Source: Roseiarcus sp.
GTDB taxonomy: Bacteria; Pseudomonadota; Alphaproteobacteria; Rhizobiales; Beijerinckiaceae
Direction: 5' to 3'
NCBI GenBank assembly: GCA_030153205.1
Contig: JASLHV010000431.1
Span: 1 to 12,464, forward strand
Length of the DNA: 12,464 nt
Part shown: in pieces, positions 1-6,619 of the stretch
How positions within the stretch are numbered: the stretch's first letter is position 1
How the letters are laid out: each line of letters starts with the position of its first letter
Notes under the pieces: generated by a model
Database searches by the model: none
What the model was told of the DNA's origin: nothing
What the model saw: the letters and a program-made list of their open reading frames with translations, nothing else
Position numbers and translations under genes: made by a program

Positions 1-189
1 AGCGCCGATCGGCAGCATCCAAAAGCCGAGCACCGGCAGGAAGCCCATTGCGCCGCCGGCGATGAGCGCGAGCCCCAATGGCAGGCGCATCCATTTCGCC
101 TCGGGCCGGATCAGCCATGCATAGGACCGCCGGGCCGGACCCGGCAAGGCGTTGAGCAGGCGCTCCAGGCGCGGGTCACGTCCGGTCAT
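1..189 (-). CDS. Small inner-membrane protein, N-terminal part (cut by window edge)
   Basis: Partial gene: 63 residues are visible from the ATG at 189 down to the window edge, and the C-terminus is missing. After a charged, Arg-rich start (residues 1-35, with a PEAKW stretch at 29-33) comes a hydrophobic helix (about 36-63) containing GFLPVLGFWMLP. Short membrane proteins with this kind of FLPVLGFWMLP helix are common and uncharacterized in Rhizobiales; I recall the pattern but can name no function. Its ATG overlaps the stop of the upstream terC-like gene by 4 bp (ATGA), so the two are probably translationally coupled and co-transcribed. Codon use and frame continuity support a real gene. Confidence 0.7.
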   Translation of the reverse strand, partial: MTGRDPRLERLLNALPGPARRSYAWLIRPEAKWMRLPLGLALIAGGAMGFLPVLGFWMLPIGA

Positions 190-944
190 TCGAGGTGATC
201 CGGTTTACCGCCGTCAGGTTGCGTCGCACGCCGCCGCCGCTGGCGCCGCGAGGCGATCTGGTTGAGGGCCTCCACACCAGCCGAGAAGCCGATCGCCGCA
301 TAGACGTAGCCCTTCGGCACGTGGACGCCGAACCCGTCCGCGACCAGCATCATGCCGATCATCAAGAGGAAGGAGAACACCAACATCTTCACGGTGGGAT
401 GGCGTTCGACGAAGTCCGAGGTCGGGCCCGACGCCAGCAGCATGACCGCCATGGCGATGACCACCGCGGCGAACATCACGGGCAGATTGCTGACCATGCC
501 GACCGCAGTGATGACGCTATCCAACGAGAACACGATGTCCAGAAGGGCGATCTGCAGCACGATGCCTGGCAGCGCTGCGCCGACGGCGGGAGCTTCGGCG
601 AGGCTGTGCTCGCCCTCCACGCGGTCATGGATCTCCGTCGTCCCTTTGTAGACGAGGAACAACCCGCCCCCGATCAGGATCAGGTCGCGCCAGGAAAAAT
701 CGTGCTCCGCGACGGCGAACGCCGGCCGTGTCAGGTGAGCGATCCAACTGACGCTGGCCAGCAAGGCCAAACGGGCGCCGAGCGCCAAGCCAAGCCCGAG
801 TTTGCGGGCCAGGGGCTGCTGCTCCTCCGGCACCCGGGCGACGAGGACCGCAAGGAACAACAGATTGTCGATGCCCAGCACGATCTCCAACGCCGTCAGC
901 GTCAGGAGCCCCGCCCAGATTTGCGGGTCTGCAAGCCAGTCCAT
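186..944 (-). CDS. TerC family integral membrane protein (probable metal ion exporter)
   Basis: 252-residue polytopic membrane protein of the TerC/Alx/YkoY family. Characterized members act in Mn2+ efflux and in metalation of exported enzymes. Visible family signatures: ALEIVLGIDN at 18-27 (E20, D26, N27), LLDIVFSLDSV at 134-144 (D136, D142) and VADGFGVHVPKGY at 201-213. Acidic residues inside the helices are the expected ion path. About seven hydrophobic segments are visible, with an Arg-rich C-tail (233-239). An in-frame extension upstream to 1115 exists but would overlap the BI-1 gene and is hydrophilic and Arg-rich. I chose the ATG at 944 because family members begin just before this motif and a GAGG lies 5 nt upstream. 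The gene follows the BI-1 gene by 26 bp and overlaps the next gene (ATGA). The metal specificity is inferred. Confidence 0.9.
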   Translation of the reverse strand: MDWLADPQIWAGLLTLTALEIVLGIDNLLFLAVLVARVPEEQQPLARKLGLGLALGARLALLASVSWIAHLTRPAFAVAEHDFSWRDLILIGGGLFLVYKGTTEIHDRVEGEHSLAEAPAVGAALPGIVLQIALLDIVFSLDSVITAVGMVSNLPVMFAAVVIAMAVMLLASGPTSDFVERHPTVKMLVFSFLLMIGMMLVADGFGVHVPKGYVYAAIGFSAGVEALNQIASRRQRRRRATQPDGGKPDHLE

Positions 945-970
945 GTCAGCCTCGCGCCTTGGCGTACAGG

Positions 971-1690
971 TCAGGCGCGCCGCGCGCCGACCAACTGCAA
1001 CAACGAGACGAACAGATTGACGAAGTCGAGATAGAGCATCAGCGCGCCCAGGATCGCCAGATTGCCGGCGCCGCCGTTCTCGAGGTACATCGCCTTCAGC
1101 CGCTGCGTGTCCCATGCGGCGAGGCCGGTGAATACCAGGACGCCCATCACCGACACCGCGAATTGAAGCGCGCTGGAGCCGACGAACAGGTTCACGAGGC
1201 TTGCGAGGACGATTCCAATGAGCCCCATCACCAGGAACGAACCGAACCTGGTCAGGTCGGTACGGGTGGCGTAGCCCCAGGCGGCGGTGGCGGCGAAGAC
1301 GCCGGCGCTAATGAAGAATACGCGGGCGATGCTGTCGCCGGCGTAGAGGAGGAAGATACCGGCGAGCGACAGGCCCATCAGCGCGGCGTATGCCCAAAAG
1401 GACGCCTGGGCCGCCACGAGGCCCATGCGGTTGACTCGGAAGCCGAGAAAAAGGGCAAGGCAAAACGGGGCCAGCATGACCAGCCAAAGCAATGGCGTGC
1501 CGGCGATCGCGACGTACAGGCCGGACGACGCCGCAGCGTAGGCCACGGCGCCGGTCACGACGAGACCGCCGGCCATGGTGTTGAAGACGCGCAGCATAAA
1601 GCTGCGCAATCCCAGATCGATGGAAGGCGCCGAGCCAGGGTAGTACGGATAGAACCGCCCGTCGCCAGGGTCGTTGATGCGGGTATCCAT
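971..1690 (-). CDS. Bax inhibitor-1 (BI-1)/YccA family membrane protein
   Basis: 239-residue, seven-helix inner-membrane protein of the BI-1/TMBIM family. Bacterial members include YccA/YbhL of E. coli and the pH-sensitive Ca2+ leak channel YetJ of Bacillus. Visible signatures: a soluble N-terminus of about 30 residues, then helices from about 36 onward, FTGLAAWDTQRLK at 187-199 and LYLDFVNLF at 219-227. D194 and D222 sit where the family's paired aspartates (the pH-sensing pair of YetJ) are expected. Length matches the family. The start is fixed by an AAGGAG ribosome site 10 nt upstream. It is the first gene of a likely three-gene minus-strand operon with the terC-like gene and the small membrane protein. 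Pairing with TerC hints at ion homeostasis, which is inference only. Confidence 0.92.
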   Translation of the reverse strand: MDTRINDPGDGRFYPYYPGSAPSIDLGLRSFMLRVFNTMAGGLVVTGAVAYAAASSGLYVAIAGTPLLWLVMLAPFCLALFLGFRVNRMGLVAAQASFWAYAALMGLSLAGIFLLYAGDSIARVFFISAGVFAATAAWGYATRTDLTRFGSFLVMGLIGIVLASLVNLFVGSSALQFAVSVMGVLVFTGLAAWDTQRLKAMYLENGGAGNLAILGALMLYLDFVNLFVSLLQLVGARRA

Positions 1691-1700
1691 CGTTGTCGCG

Positions 1701-1706
1701 CTCCTT
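1701..1706 (-). promoter_or_regulatory. Shine-Dalgarno site of the BI-1 gene
   Basis: AAGGAG on the minus strand, 10 nt before the ATG at 1690. It is a near-perfect anti-16S complement and settles the BI-1 start. Confidence 0.8.
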
Positions 1707-2292
1707 CATGGGTCATCGAACGACGCAGGGAGGGACGATGGATCGCTTCAGAGGCCAAATCGATCGCCGCATTCCATGCGGTGATCCGACATCGCAAGGT
1801 TAGCCGGCCAGAGGCCAGCGTCCCGCCAGAGGGGCCCGGATCGCGTTTATGAATATTAGATAATCGGCCCGGTTCCGACTTTCAAGTTGATCCGGTGCGA
1901 TCGATCGAATGGGACGCATTGCGAAACGGGCAGACGCGGCGCGGACGCTACGTACTCGTTTGAAGCGATGGTGCGCCCCGAGCGGAAAAAAGATTGACGT
2001 TACCTGGAAACGCGACGATTCTGTTCAGAGATCAGGATACGACGCCGGTCGCAACGGCAAGGGACGCGGATCCAATTTTTTTTCATCGTAAGTCTTTGAG
2101 ATCACTCGATACGGCCAAGAAAAGTTTTGGAAATATTTGGCGCGCTCAATAAAGGCGCGCTGAAAACATTGAGCTTTCAGAGACCGCATTTGGCGGCTTC
2201 GGCATCGCTCACGTTTTTTCCAAAGATTTGCGTCAGCGCTCAGACCTAAGCGCCGAAGGACCCTAAGTACGTCACCGATGGCTGGCGCGCGC
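1707..2292. other. Intergenic region without a convincing gene
   Basis: Nearly 600 bp between the BI-1 start and the acyltransferase stop. The first part is the BI-1 upstream region. From about 2030 to 2230 it is noticeably AT-richer, with a T8 run (about 2076-2083) and a T6 run near 2214-2219. Seen here: two copies of GGCGCGCT (2139-2146, 2154-2161), whose GCGCGC cores could also pair, and a stem-loop 2234-2255 (CAGCGCT / AGCGCCG, one G-T pair, 8-nt loop) lacking a U-tract, which might help end acyltransferase transcripts. A 60-codon plus-strand frame (1909-2091) has no ribosome site or recognizable sequence. A small RNA is possible but unsupported. Confidence 0.5.
1857..1885 (-). promoter_or_regulatory. 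Candidate promoter for the BI-1/terC operon
   Basis: On the minus strand, TTGAAA (1885-1880) matches the -35 consensus at five of six positions. It is followed after 17 nt by TATCTA (1862-1857), a weak -10. A 10-bp palindrome CGATCGATCG (1898-1907) lies just upstream. The predicted leader would be about 160 nt. Read by eye only; the -10 match is poor. Confidence 0.25.
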
Positions 2293-3177
2293 TTACGCTG
2301 CTTTACGCCGCTTGAGCTTGCTCAGGAAAGCGGCGGCTCTTCCAGAAGACCGCGCCGGAGGCCGGCGATTGGCCAGAGCATAGGTTCGCGTCATCAATTC
2401 GTCGGCTAGCGCCTGGCGGTCCTTGATATGGGCGATCTCGGCGAAGGGGATCGGCGCGCCGATCACGACTGGCAGAGCCGTGCCGATGCGCGCTTTGACC
2501 TCATGGAAGATGAGCGAGAGCCGCAGCGTCTGGCTGAGATGGCTGGCGATCTGAAAGAGACGGCTGTTCTGCCCGTCGAAATAGATCGGCGTGACTGTCG
2601 CCTTGGCGCGCTGAATGAGTTGCGAGACAAAGGGACGCCAGGTCGCGTCGACCGCCGGTCGGCGACCCAATCTATCGGGCGCCGTCGAAACGCCGCCGGC
2701 CGGAAAGACCACGACGGCGCCGCCACGTTCGAGGTGAGCCCGCGCGATCGCGCGGGATTTGAGGTTGGTTTCGAGCGCTTCCTCGGCGCCGGAAAAATCG
2801 ATCGGCAGAACGAAGTCGCGGACTTCATGGGCGCGAAGAAGGACGGCGTGGGTGAGTACCAGAAAATCCGATCGTACTTTCTCGATCAGCCAGGAAATGA
2901 CGATCCCGTCGAGTACGCCATAGGGATGATTGGCGACGAAGACGGCGGGTCCGGTCCGCGGCAGAGCGGCGAGCGCGGCGGCGTCATAGCGGACGTCCAA
3001 GCACAAAGAGCGCACGGCGGCCTGCCAGAAGCTTTCTGTCGGGCGCGGCCGGCGCTGATTTTCAAGGTAAAGACGCTTCAGGGTCGGCTGGCCCGTCGCC
3101 TTCTCGACCAGACGAATGAGGCCCCGTTTGACGGCGGGATCGTTGCGCTCGGCGTAGCTGAAAAGATAGTCGTCCAT
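2293..3177 (-). CDS. PlsC/OlsA-like lysophospholipid acyltransferase family protein
   Basis: 294-residue acyltransferase of the PlsC-like glycerolipid family. Motif I is NHPYGVLD at 83-90, with catalytic H84 and D90. The H-X5-D spacing resembles the OlsA/hemolysin-type branch rather than classical H-X4-D PlsC. Motif III-like FPAGGVS is at 158-164, and VTPIYFDGQNS at 195-205 is a further conserved core strand. The C-terminus (269-294) is Arg/Lys-rich and disordered, possibly for membrane surface binding. There is no signal peptide, so it likely acts at the cytoplasmic face of the inner membrane, transferring an acyl chain to a lyso-lipid; the substrate is unknown. It begins 49 bp after kdsA with only a distant GGGAG before the ATG, and is probably co-transcribed with kdsA, which would fit an envelope-lipid role. 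Ornithine-lipid or lipid A-related acylation are alternatives I cannot separate. Confidence 0.85.
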   Translation of the reverse strand: MDDYLFSYAERNDPAVKRGLIRLVEKATGQPTLKRLYLENQRRPRPTESFWQAAVRSLCLDVRYDAAALAALPRTGPAVFVANHPYGVLDGIVISWLIEKVRSDFLVLTHAVLLRAHEVRDFVLPIDFSGAEEALETNLKSRAIARAHLERGGAVVVFPAGGVSTAPDRLGRRPAVDATWRPFVSQLIQRAKATVTPIYFDGQNSRLFQIASHLSQTLRLSLIFHEVKARIGTALPVVIGAPIPFAEIAHIKDRQALADELMTRTYALANRRPPARSSGRAAAFLSKLKRRKAA

Positions 3178-3226
3178 TCGGCCGCGTTAGCTCCCAGGCA
3201 TGACCGGACTATGACAGCAATCCGCT

Positions 3227-4075
3227 TTACCCGCGGGATTTCGTCAGGCGGTCGAAGGCCATCAATTGACCGACGAGTTTTTCGAAGTCCCGCAAGGGCA
3301 CCATGTTCGGCCCGTCCGAAGGCGCGTGGTCGGGATCCTGGTGCGTCTCGATAAAGACGCCGGCGACGCCGACCGCCACCGCCGCCCGCGCCAGGACGGC
3401 GACGAATTCGCGTTGGCCCCCCGAGGAGCCGCCCTGCCCGCCGGGCTGCTGGACCGAATGGGTCGCGTCGAAGATCACCGGCGCGCCCGTCTCGCGGGCC
3501 ATGATCGGCAAAGCCCGCATGTCGGAGACGAGCGTGTTGTAGCCAAAGCTCGCCCCGCGTTCGGTCACCAACACGTCGCGACCGCCGGCGTTGGCGATCT
3601 TGGCCACGACATGTTTCATATCCCAAGGCGCGAGGAATTGGCCCTTCTTCACGTTGACCGCCCGCCCCGTCCGCGCCGCAGCGACCAGGAGATCGGTCTG
3701 GCGCGAAAGAAAGGCCGGGATCTGCAGAATGTCGACAGCTTCCGCCACCGGGGCGCATTGGCCGGGTTCGTGGACGTCGGTCAATACCGGCACGCCGAGG
3801 CTTTCCCGGATTTCCGCGAAGACCGGCAGGGCCTGGCTCAGGCCGACGCCGCGCTCGGCGCCGCCTGAGGTGCGATTGGCCTTGTCGAAGGAGGTTTTGA
3901 ACACCAGGCCGAAGCCCAGCTTTTCCGAGATGGCTTTCAGCGCGCTCGCCATTTCGAGCGCATGAGCGCGGCTTTCGAGCTGGCAAGGGCCGGCGATGAC
4001 CGCAAGCGGCAGGCGTTCGCCGAATCGAACCGCGCCGGCGCCCGTCCCGACTTCAACGATCGCGTTTGCTTGCAT
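3227..4075 (-). CDS. kdsA: 3-deoxy-8-phosphooctulonate synthase (KDO-8-phosphate synthase)
   Basis: 282-residue cytoplasmic TIM-barrel enzyme. It condenses phosphoenolpyruvate with arabinose-5-phosphate to KDO-8-phosphate, the precursor of the inner core sugar of lipopolysaccharide. Family motifs are all present: AGPCQLES 28-35, FKTSFDKANRTS 59-70, PVLTDVHE 96-103, QIPAFLSRQTDLL 118-130, NVKKGQFLAP 141-150, ERGASFGYNT 172-181, FDATHSVQQPGG 202-213 and SDGPNM 253-258. Cys31, His206, Glu243 and Asp254 correspond to the four metal ligands of the metal-dependent class II enzymes. E. coli-type enzymes have Asn at the Cys position. A longer frame to 4183 exists, but the extension is Arg/Ser-rich, runs into the terminator at 4158-4180 and is unlike the family. 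The ATG at 4075 has a purine-rich GGGAAGGG just upstream. The downstream acyltransferase is probably in the same operon. Confidence 0.97.
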   Translation of the reverse strand: MQANAIVEVGTGAGAVRFGERLPLAVIAGPCQLESRAHALEMASALKAISEKLGFGLVFKTSFDKANRTSGGAERGVGLSQALPVFAEIRESLGVPVLTDVHEPGQCAPVAEAVDILQIPAFLSRQTDLLVAAARTGRAVNVKKGQFLAPWDMKHVVAKIANAGGRDVLVTERGASFGYNTLVSDMRALPIMARETGAPVIFDATHSVQQPGGQGGSSGGQREFVAVLARAAVAVGVAGVFIETHQDPDHAPSDGPNMVPLRDFEKLVGQLMAFDRLTKSRG

Positions 4076-4157
4076 GACGCCCTTCCCTTGCCGCCTAGTC
4101 GATGATCGCGTGGGGCAAGAACCGCGCGTTGCCGCCGCGGCGCCGTTGAAACAACAA

Positions 4158-4180
4158 AGGGCGCGCTCGCGGCGCGCCCT
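4158..4180 (-). terminator. Rho-independent terminator after the L,D-transpeptidase gene
   Basis: Perfect 9-bp GC stem (AGGGCGCGC / GCGCGCCCT) with a 5-nt loop, about 60 bp beyond the transpeptidase stop. On the minus strand it is followed by TTGTTGTTT, a usable U-rich tail. It separates that gene from kdsA, so kdsA should have its own promoter in 4076-4157, though none was obvious. Confidence 0.8.
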
Positions 4181-4239
4181 CAAGGAATTTACGGGATAAT
4201 GGCGCTAAGAGCCAGCGCCAGCGGCCCTCGGCGAGGCTC

Positions 4240-5541
4240 CTACTCCTGCACCGTCGCCAGCGGCTGCGCCGGCACAGCGGTCGCCATTGGGCCCGGGCCC
4301 GCGCCGTCGCGCTGATAGACGTCGGGGCGGAACTGGACGACGCCGTCGGGCGTCGCCCATGCCGTTATGTAGACCCAATAGACGTTCACGGGTTTCTCAA
4401 GCTTGACGTCGAGACGCTGACCGGAATTGATCGCCGCGTCGATCTGATCGCGCGACCAGCCCGCAGTATCTTTCAGAAGCCAGGCGACATAGTCACGAAC
4501 GTCCTGAACGCGCACGCAACCCGAAGAGACGAATCGGAAATCGTCACCGAAAATGCCCTTGGACGGCGTGTCGTGCATATAGACGCCATAGGGGTTCGGA
4601 ATATTGATGCGCACCGAGCCAAGTGAATTGAGATCGGCGCCGGTGTCCTGCCGGTATTTGTACTGAGTCGCTTCGAGCGAGTTCCAGTTGATCGAATGCG
4701 GCGAGACCTCCTGGCCGTCTTTATTGAAGACGCGGATCTTCTCTTCCGTCAGATAATCGGGGTCGGCCTGCATCTTGGGGATCAAGTCTTTCTTGATCAG
4801 AGACGGCGGCACAGTCCAGAACGGGTTGAAATTAATCTCGGTCGCCTTGGCCTGCATGATCGGCGACTGGCGATCAATCTTGCCGACGCCGGCGACATGG
4901 TGCGAGTAGACGACATTGTTCTCGACGGTCTCGACCGCAGCGGCCGGGATGTTGACCATCACGAAACGTTCGCCAAGGTTACCAGAAAACGCGCGCAAGC
5001 GGATGATATTGGTCTGCAATTGGCGCAGACGGGCGTCGGCCGGAACATTGAGCTCTGTGAACGTCTCGTCCCCCACCTTTCCGGTTGGGCTGATGCCGTG
5101 GCGTATCTGGAACCGCTTCACGGCGGCCTCGACGAACGAATCGAACACGGACGAACCGCCGGCCGTCGCGTCCATATCGCCAGAGGCGACGAGCCTCTCG
5201 CGAAGCGCTTGGACCGCTTTCGATTTGACGCCAATCCGCAATTCCTGGCCAGTCGGCACCGGCTGCCAGCCGCCGCGATCGACGATGCCCTGATATTGCT
5301 GGATGGCCGAATCGGTGGCGGCCAGCGTCTCGGGCGACAACACCGGCGTCGTCTCGCGCGCAACAGTCAACCGTTCGGACTGCTCGTATTTCTGCGGCCA
5401 CTCGGCCTGGTCGGAGAATTGCTGTTGATCCTGCGCAAGGGCGCAGACGCCGGAAAAAGCGGTAAACGAACCCGCCAGCGCGAAGGCCGCTGCGGAAAGA
5501 AGCGCGCGGCGTTGAACGCGCGAAATGACATGTTTTGGCAT
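4240..5541 (-). CDS. YcbB-type L,D-transpeptidase (periplasmic peptidoglycan cross-linker)
   Basis: 433-residue exported enzyme that forms 3-3 (mDap-mDap) cross-links in peptidoglycan, or attaches proteins or amino acids to it. Residues 1-36 are a signal peptide: basic start with an RR pair at 11-12, hydrophobic core 13-35, likely cut after CALA at 33-36. A peptidoglycan-binding-1-like domain spans about 104-165 (SKAVQALRERL, VKRFQIRHGI, GKVGDETFTELN). The YkuD catalytic domain spans about 192-356, with H323 in GVYMHDTP and C342 in SSGCVRV. SSGC in place of the SHGC of short Ldt enzymes is typical of the YcbB/LdtD branch. It is shorter than E. coli YcbB, as I expect for alphaproteobacterial members. 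The start has only a weak GGGG-type ribosome site. A strong terminator follows. It is probably monocistronic and a candidate target of the LdtR-like regulator about 2 kb upstream. Confidence 0.93.
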   Translation of the reverse strand: MPKHVISRVQRRALLSAAAFALAGSFTAFSGVCALAQDQQQFSDQAEWPQKYEQSERLTVARETTPVLSPETLAATDSAIQQYQGIVDRGGWQPVPTGQELRIGVKSKAVQALRERLVASGDMDATAGGSSVFDSFVEAAVKRFQIRHGISPTGKVGDETFTELNVPADARLRQLQTNIIRLRAFSGNLGERFVMVNIPAAAVETVENNVVYSHHVAGVGKIDRQSPIMQAKATEINFNPFWTVPPSLIKKDLIPKMQADPDYLTEEKIRVFNKDGQEVSPHSINWNSLEATQYKYRQDTGADLNSLGSVRINIPNPYGVYMHDTPSKGIFGDDFRFVSSGCVRVQDVRDYVAWLLKDTAGWSRDQIDAAINSGQRLDVKLEKPVNVYWVYITAWATPDGVVQFRPDVYQRDGAGPGPMATAVPAQPLATVQE

Positions 5542-5833
5542 CGTCAGGCGGACCCCGTAAAAAGATGTACAGCCAAAGCGCCATTGGCTGGAAAAATTCG
5601 GCGGCCACCCCTCCCGCCGGCCGGCGCAAACGATTTTCTATCGCTTCTTGGTTAAAAGAAAAGCCAAAGTAGATTGGCGACATTATGACTTATCGCGGCT
5701 GGAAATGGGTTCTCTGAGGCAATCACGACAAATTGCGCTCTAAGCCTCTGTCTTTAACGATGAAAAAATAGGCGTTGACAGGGCTTCGCGGCTTGGGCCT
5801 CGCTGAGAAGGTCAACGAAGGAGTGTTTGCGCC
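5542..5833. other. Divergent intergenic region (L,D-transpeptidase / LysE-like)
   Basis: About 290 bp carrying the control regions of two divergent genes. Seen: a stem CAGCCA / TGGCTG (5570-5575, 5585-5590) in the transpeptidase leader; an imperfect AT-rich dyad around 5643-5664 (GCTTCTT / AAGAAAAGC); and a TTGACA (5775-5780) pointing to the LysE-like gene but without a good -10 at 16-18 nt. An AAGGAG (5818-5823) 10 nt before the ATG at 5834 fixes the LysE-like start. No dyad like the one upstream of the MarR gene was found. Confidence 0.5.
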
Positions 5834-6507
5834 ATGGAGATCGTCATTCCTAGCGTTGTCATCGTCGTCCCCGGCGCAACGAATATCGGCCTTTTTCTCG
5901 GCGCGGCTTTGGCTCTCCTGCTGATTCCCGGTCCTGCGGTTCTCTATATCGTCGCCCGCTCCGTCGAGCAGGGCCGGCTCGCCGCCTTCGTATCCGACCT
6001 TGGCATCCATACGGCGACGCTCGTTCATGTGCTGGCGGCGGTGGTCGGCTTATCGGCGCTGCTCGCCTCATCGGCGCTGGCCTTCGCCGCAGTCAAATAT
6101 GCCGGCGCGGCCTATCTGATCTGGCTTGGTCTGAAAAAATCTTCGGTCGCGAGGGGGCAACCGAGACCGAGGGAAAACTCGAGCGCTACAGCTATCGGCG
6201 CCTTTTCCGCGATGGATTCATCGTCAATCTTCTCAACCCGAAGACGGCGCTGTTCTTCTTTGCCTTTCTGCCGCAATTTGCCGAGGTGAGCCGGGGACAT
6301 GTGGCGACGCAGATCGCGTTCCTTGGATGCGCGTTCGTCGCGCTAGGCTTTATCACCGACGGTTGTTACGGGCTGTTGGCCAGCGCCATTGGCGGTTGGC
6401 TGAAGCGTAACAGCGCCTACCGCCGCCTCGAGCGCTACGTGACCGGCGTTTTGCTGGTCGGGCTTGGCGTCGCGGCGACTGTCGGGGCGGGCGACCACAG
6501 GAAATAA
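5834..6507 (+). pseudogene. LysE/RhtB-family amino-acid exporter, frameshifted
   Basis: The ATG at 5834 has a strong AAGGAG 10 nt upstream. The first frame encodes a typical LysE/RhtB N-terminus (IPGPAVLYIVARS, then VKYAGAAYLIWLGLKK) up to an A6 run at 6134-6139. It then turns into an Arg/Ser-rich nonsense tail ending at 6289. The rest of the family sequence continues in the -1 frame from the A run: YRRLFRDGFIVNLLNPKTA, FFAFLPQF, then helices to the stop at 6507. Adding one A (A7) would restore a 224-residue protein of near-normal family length with about six helices. So this is a one-base deletion at a homopolymer: real gene decay, an assembly error or, less likely, slippage. An intact protein would export amino acids or similar small molecules. 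As it reads, the product is truncated and probably inactive. Confidence 0.85.
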
Positions 6508-6522
6508 ACGCGCCACCTAACG

Positions 6523-6558
6523 CCGCGAGGAATGGACACGCGGATCTCCACATTTTTT
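6523..6558 (+). terminator. Possible weak terminator after the LysE-like gene
   Basis: CCGCG (6523-6527) can pair with CGCGG (6539-6543) across an 11-nt loop, with a T6 run at 6553-6558. The stem is short and the T run starts 9 nt too late, so this is only a candidate. The following 6540-6616 stretch is strikingly AT-rich and probably holds the promoter of the next gene. Confidence 0.25.
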
Positions 6559-6604
6559 CACATGTCTTTAATGTATTTCATTTTAGCATAACTACATTTT
6601 CTGT

Positions 6605-6619
6605 AAGGAATTTTTATTG
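6605..6619 (+). promoter_or_regulatory. Ribosome site and TTG start of the PAP2-like gene
   Basis: AAGGAA (6605-6610) stands 6 nt before a TTG codon at 6617 that opens the PAP2-like frame. No ATG or GTG lies near in frame, so the rare TTG start is the best choice. Confidence 0.5.

Noticed and set aside
195..1034. Long plus-strand frame opposite the terC-like gene
   Set aside because: Antisense shadow in GC-rich DNA: His/Arg/Gln-rich with no domain, while the minus strand encodes a clear family protein. The same applies to frames at 959-1852, 2428-3354, 3266-3868, 4696-5655 and 9897-10484.
1909..2091. 60-codon plus-strand frame in the intergenic gap
   Set aside because: No ribosome site, a very basic low-complexity product and no recognizable family; it ends in the T8 region.
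2139..2161. Pair of GGCGCGCT repeats as a terminator or recombination site
   Set aside because: Only 8 bp, GC-only core, no T run on either strand; likely chance in this composition.
5586..5705. GGCTGGAAA repeated twice upstream of the L,D-transpeptidase as LdtR sites
   Set aside because: Nine-base direct repeats about 110 bp apart without dyad symmetry and not present upstream of ldtR.
5775..5803. TTGACA as -35 of a LysE-like promoter
   Set aside because: No -10-like hexamer at 16-18 nt; the sequence there is GC-rich (CCTCGC).
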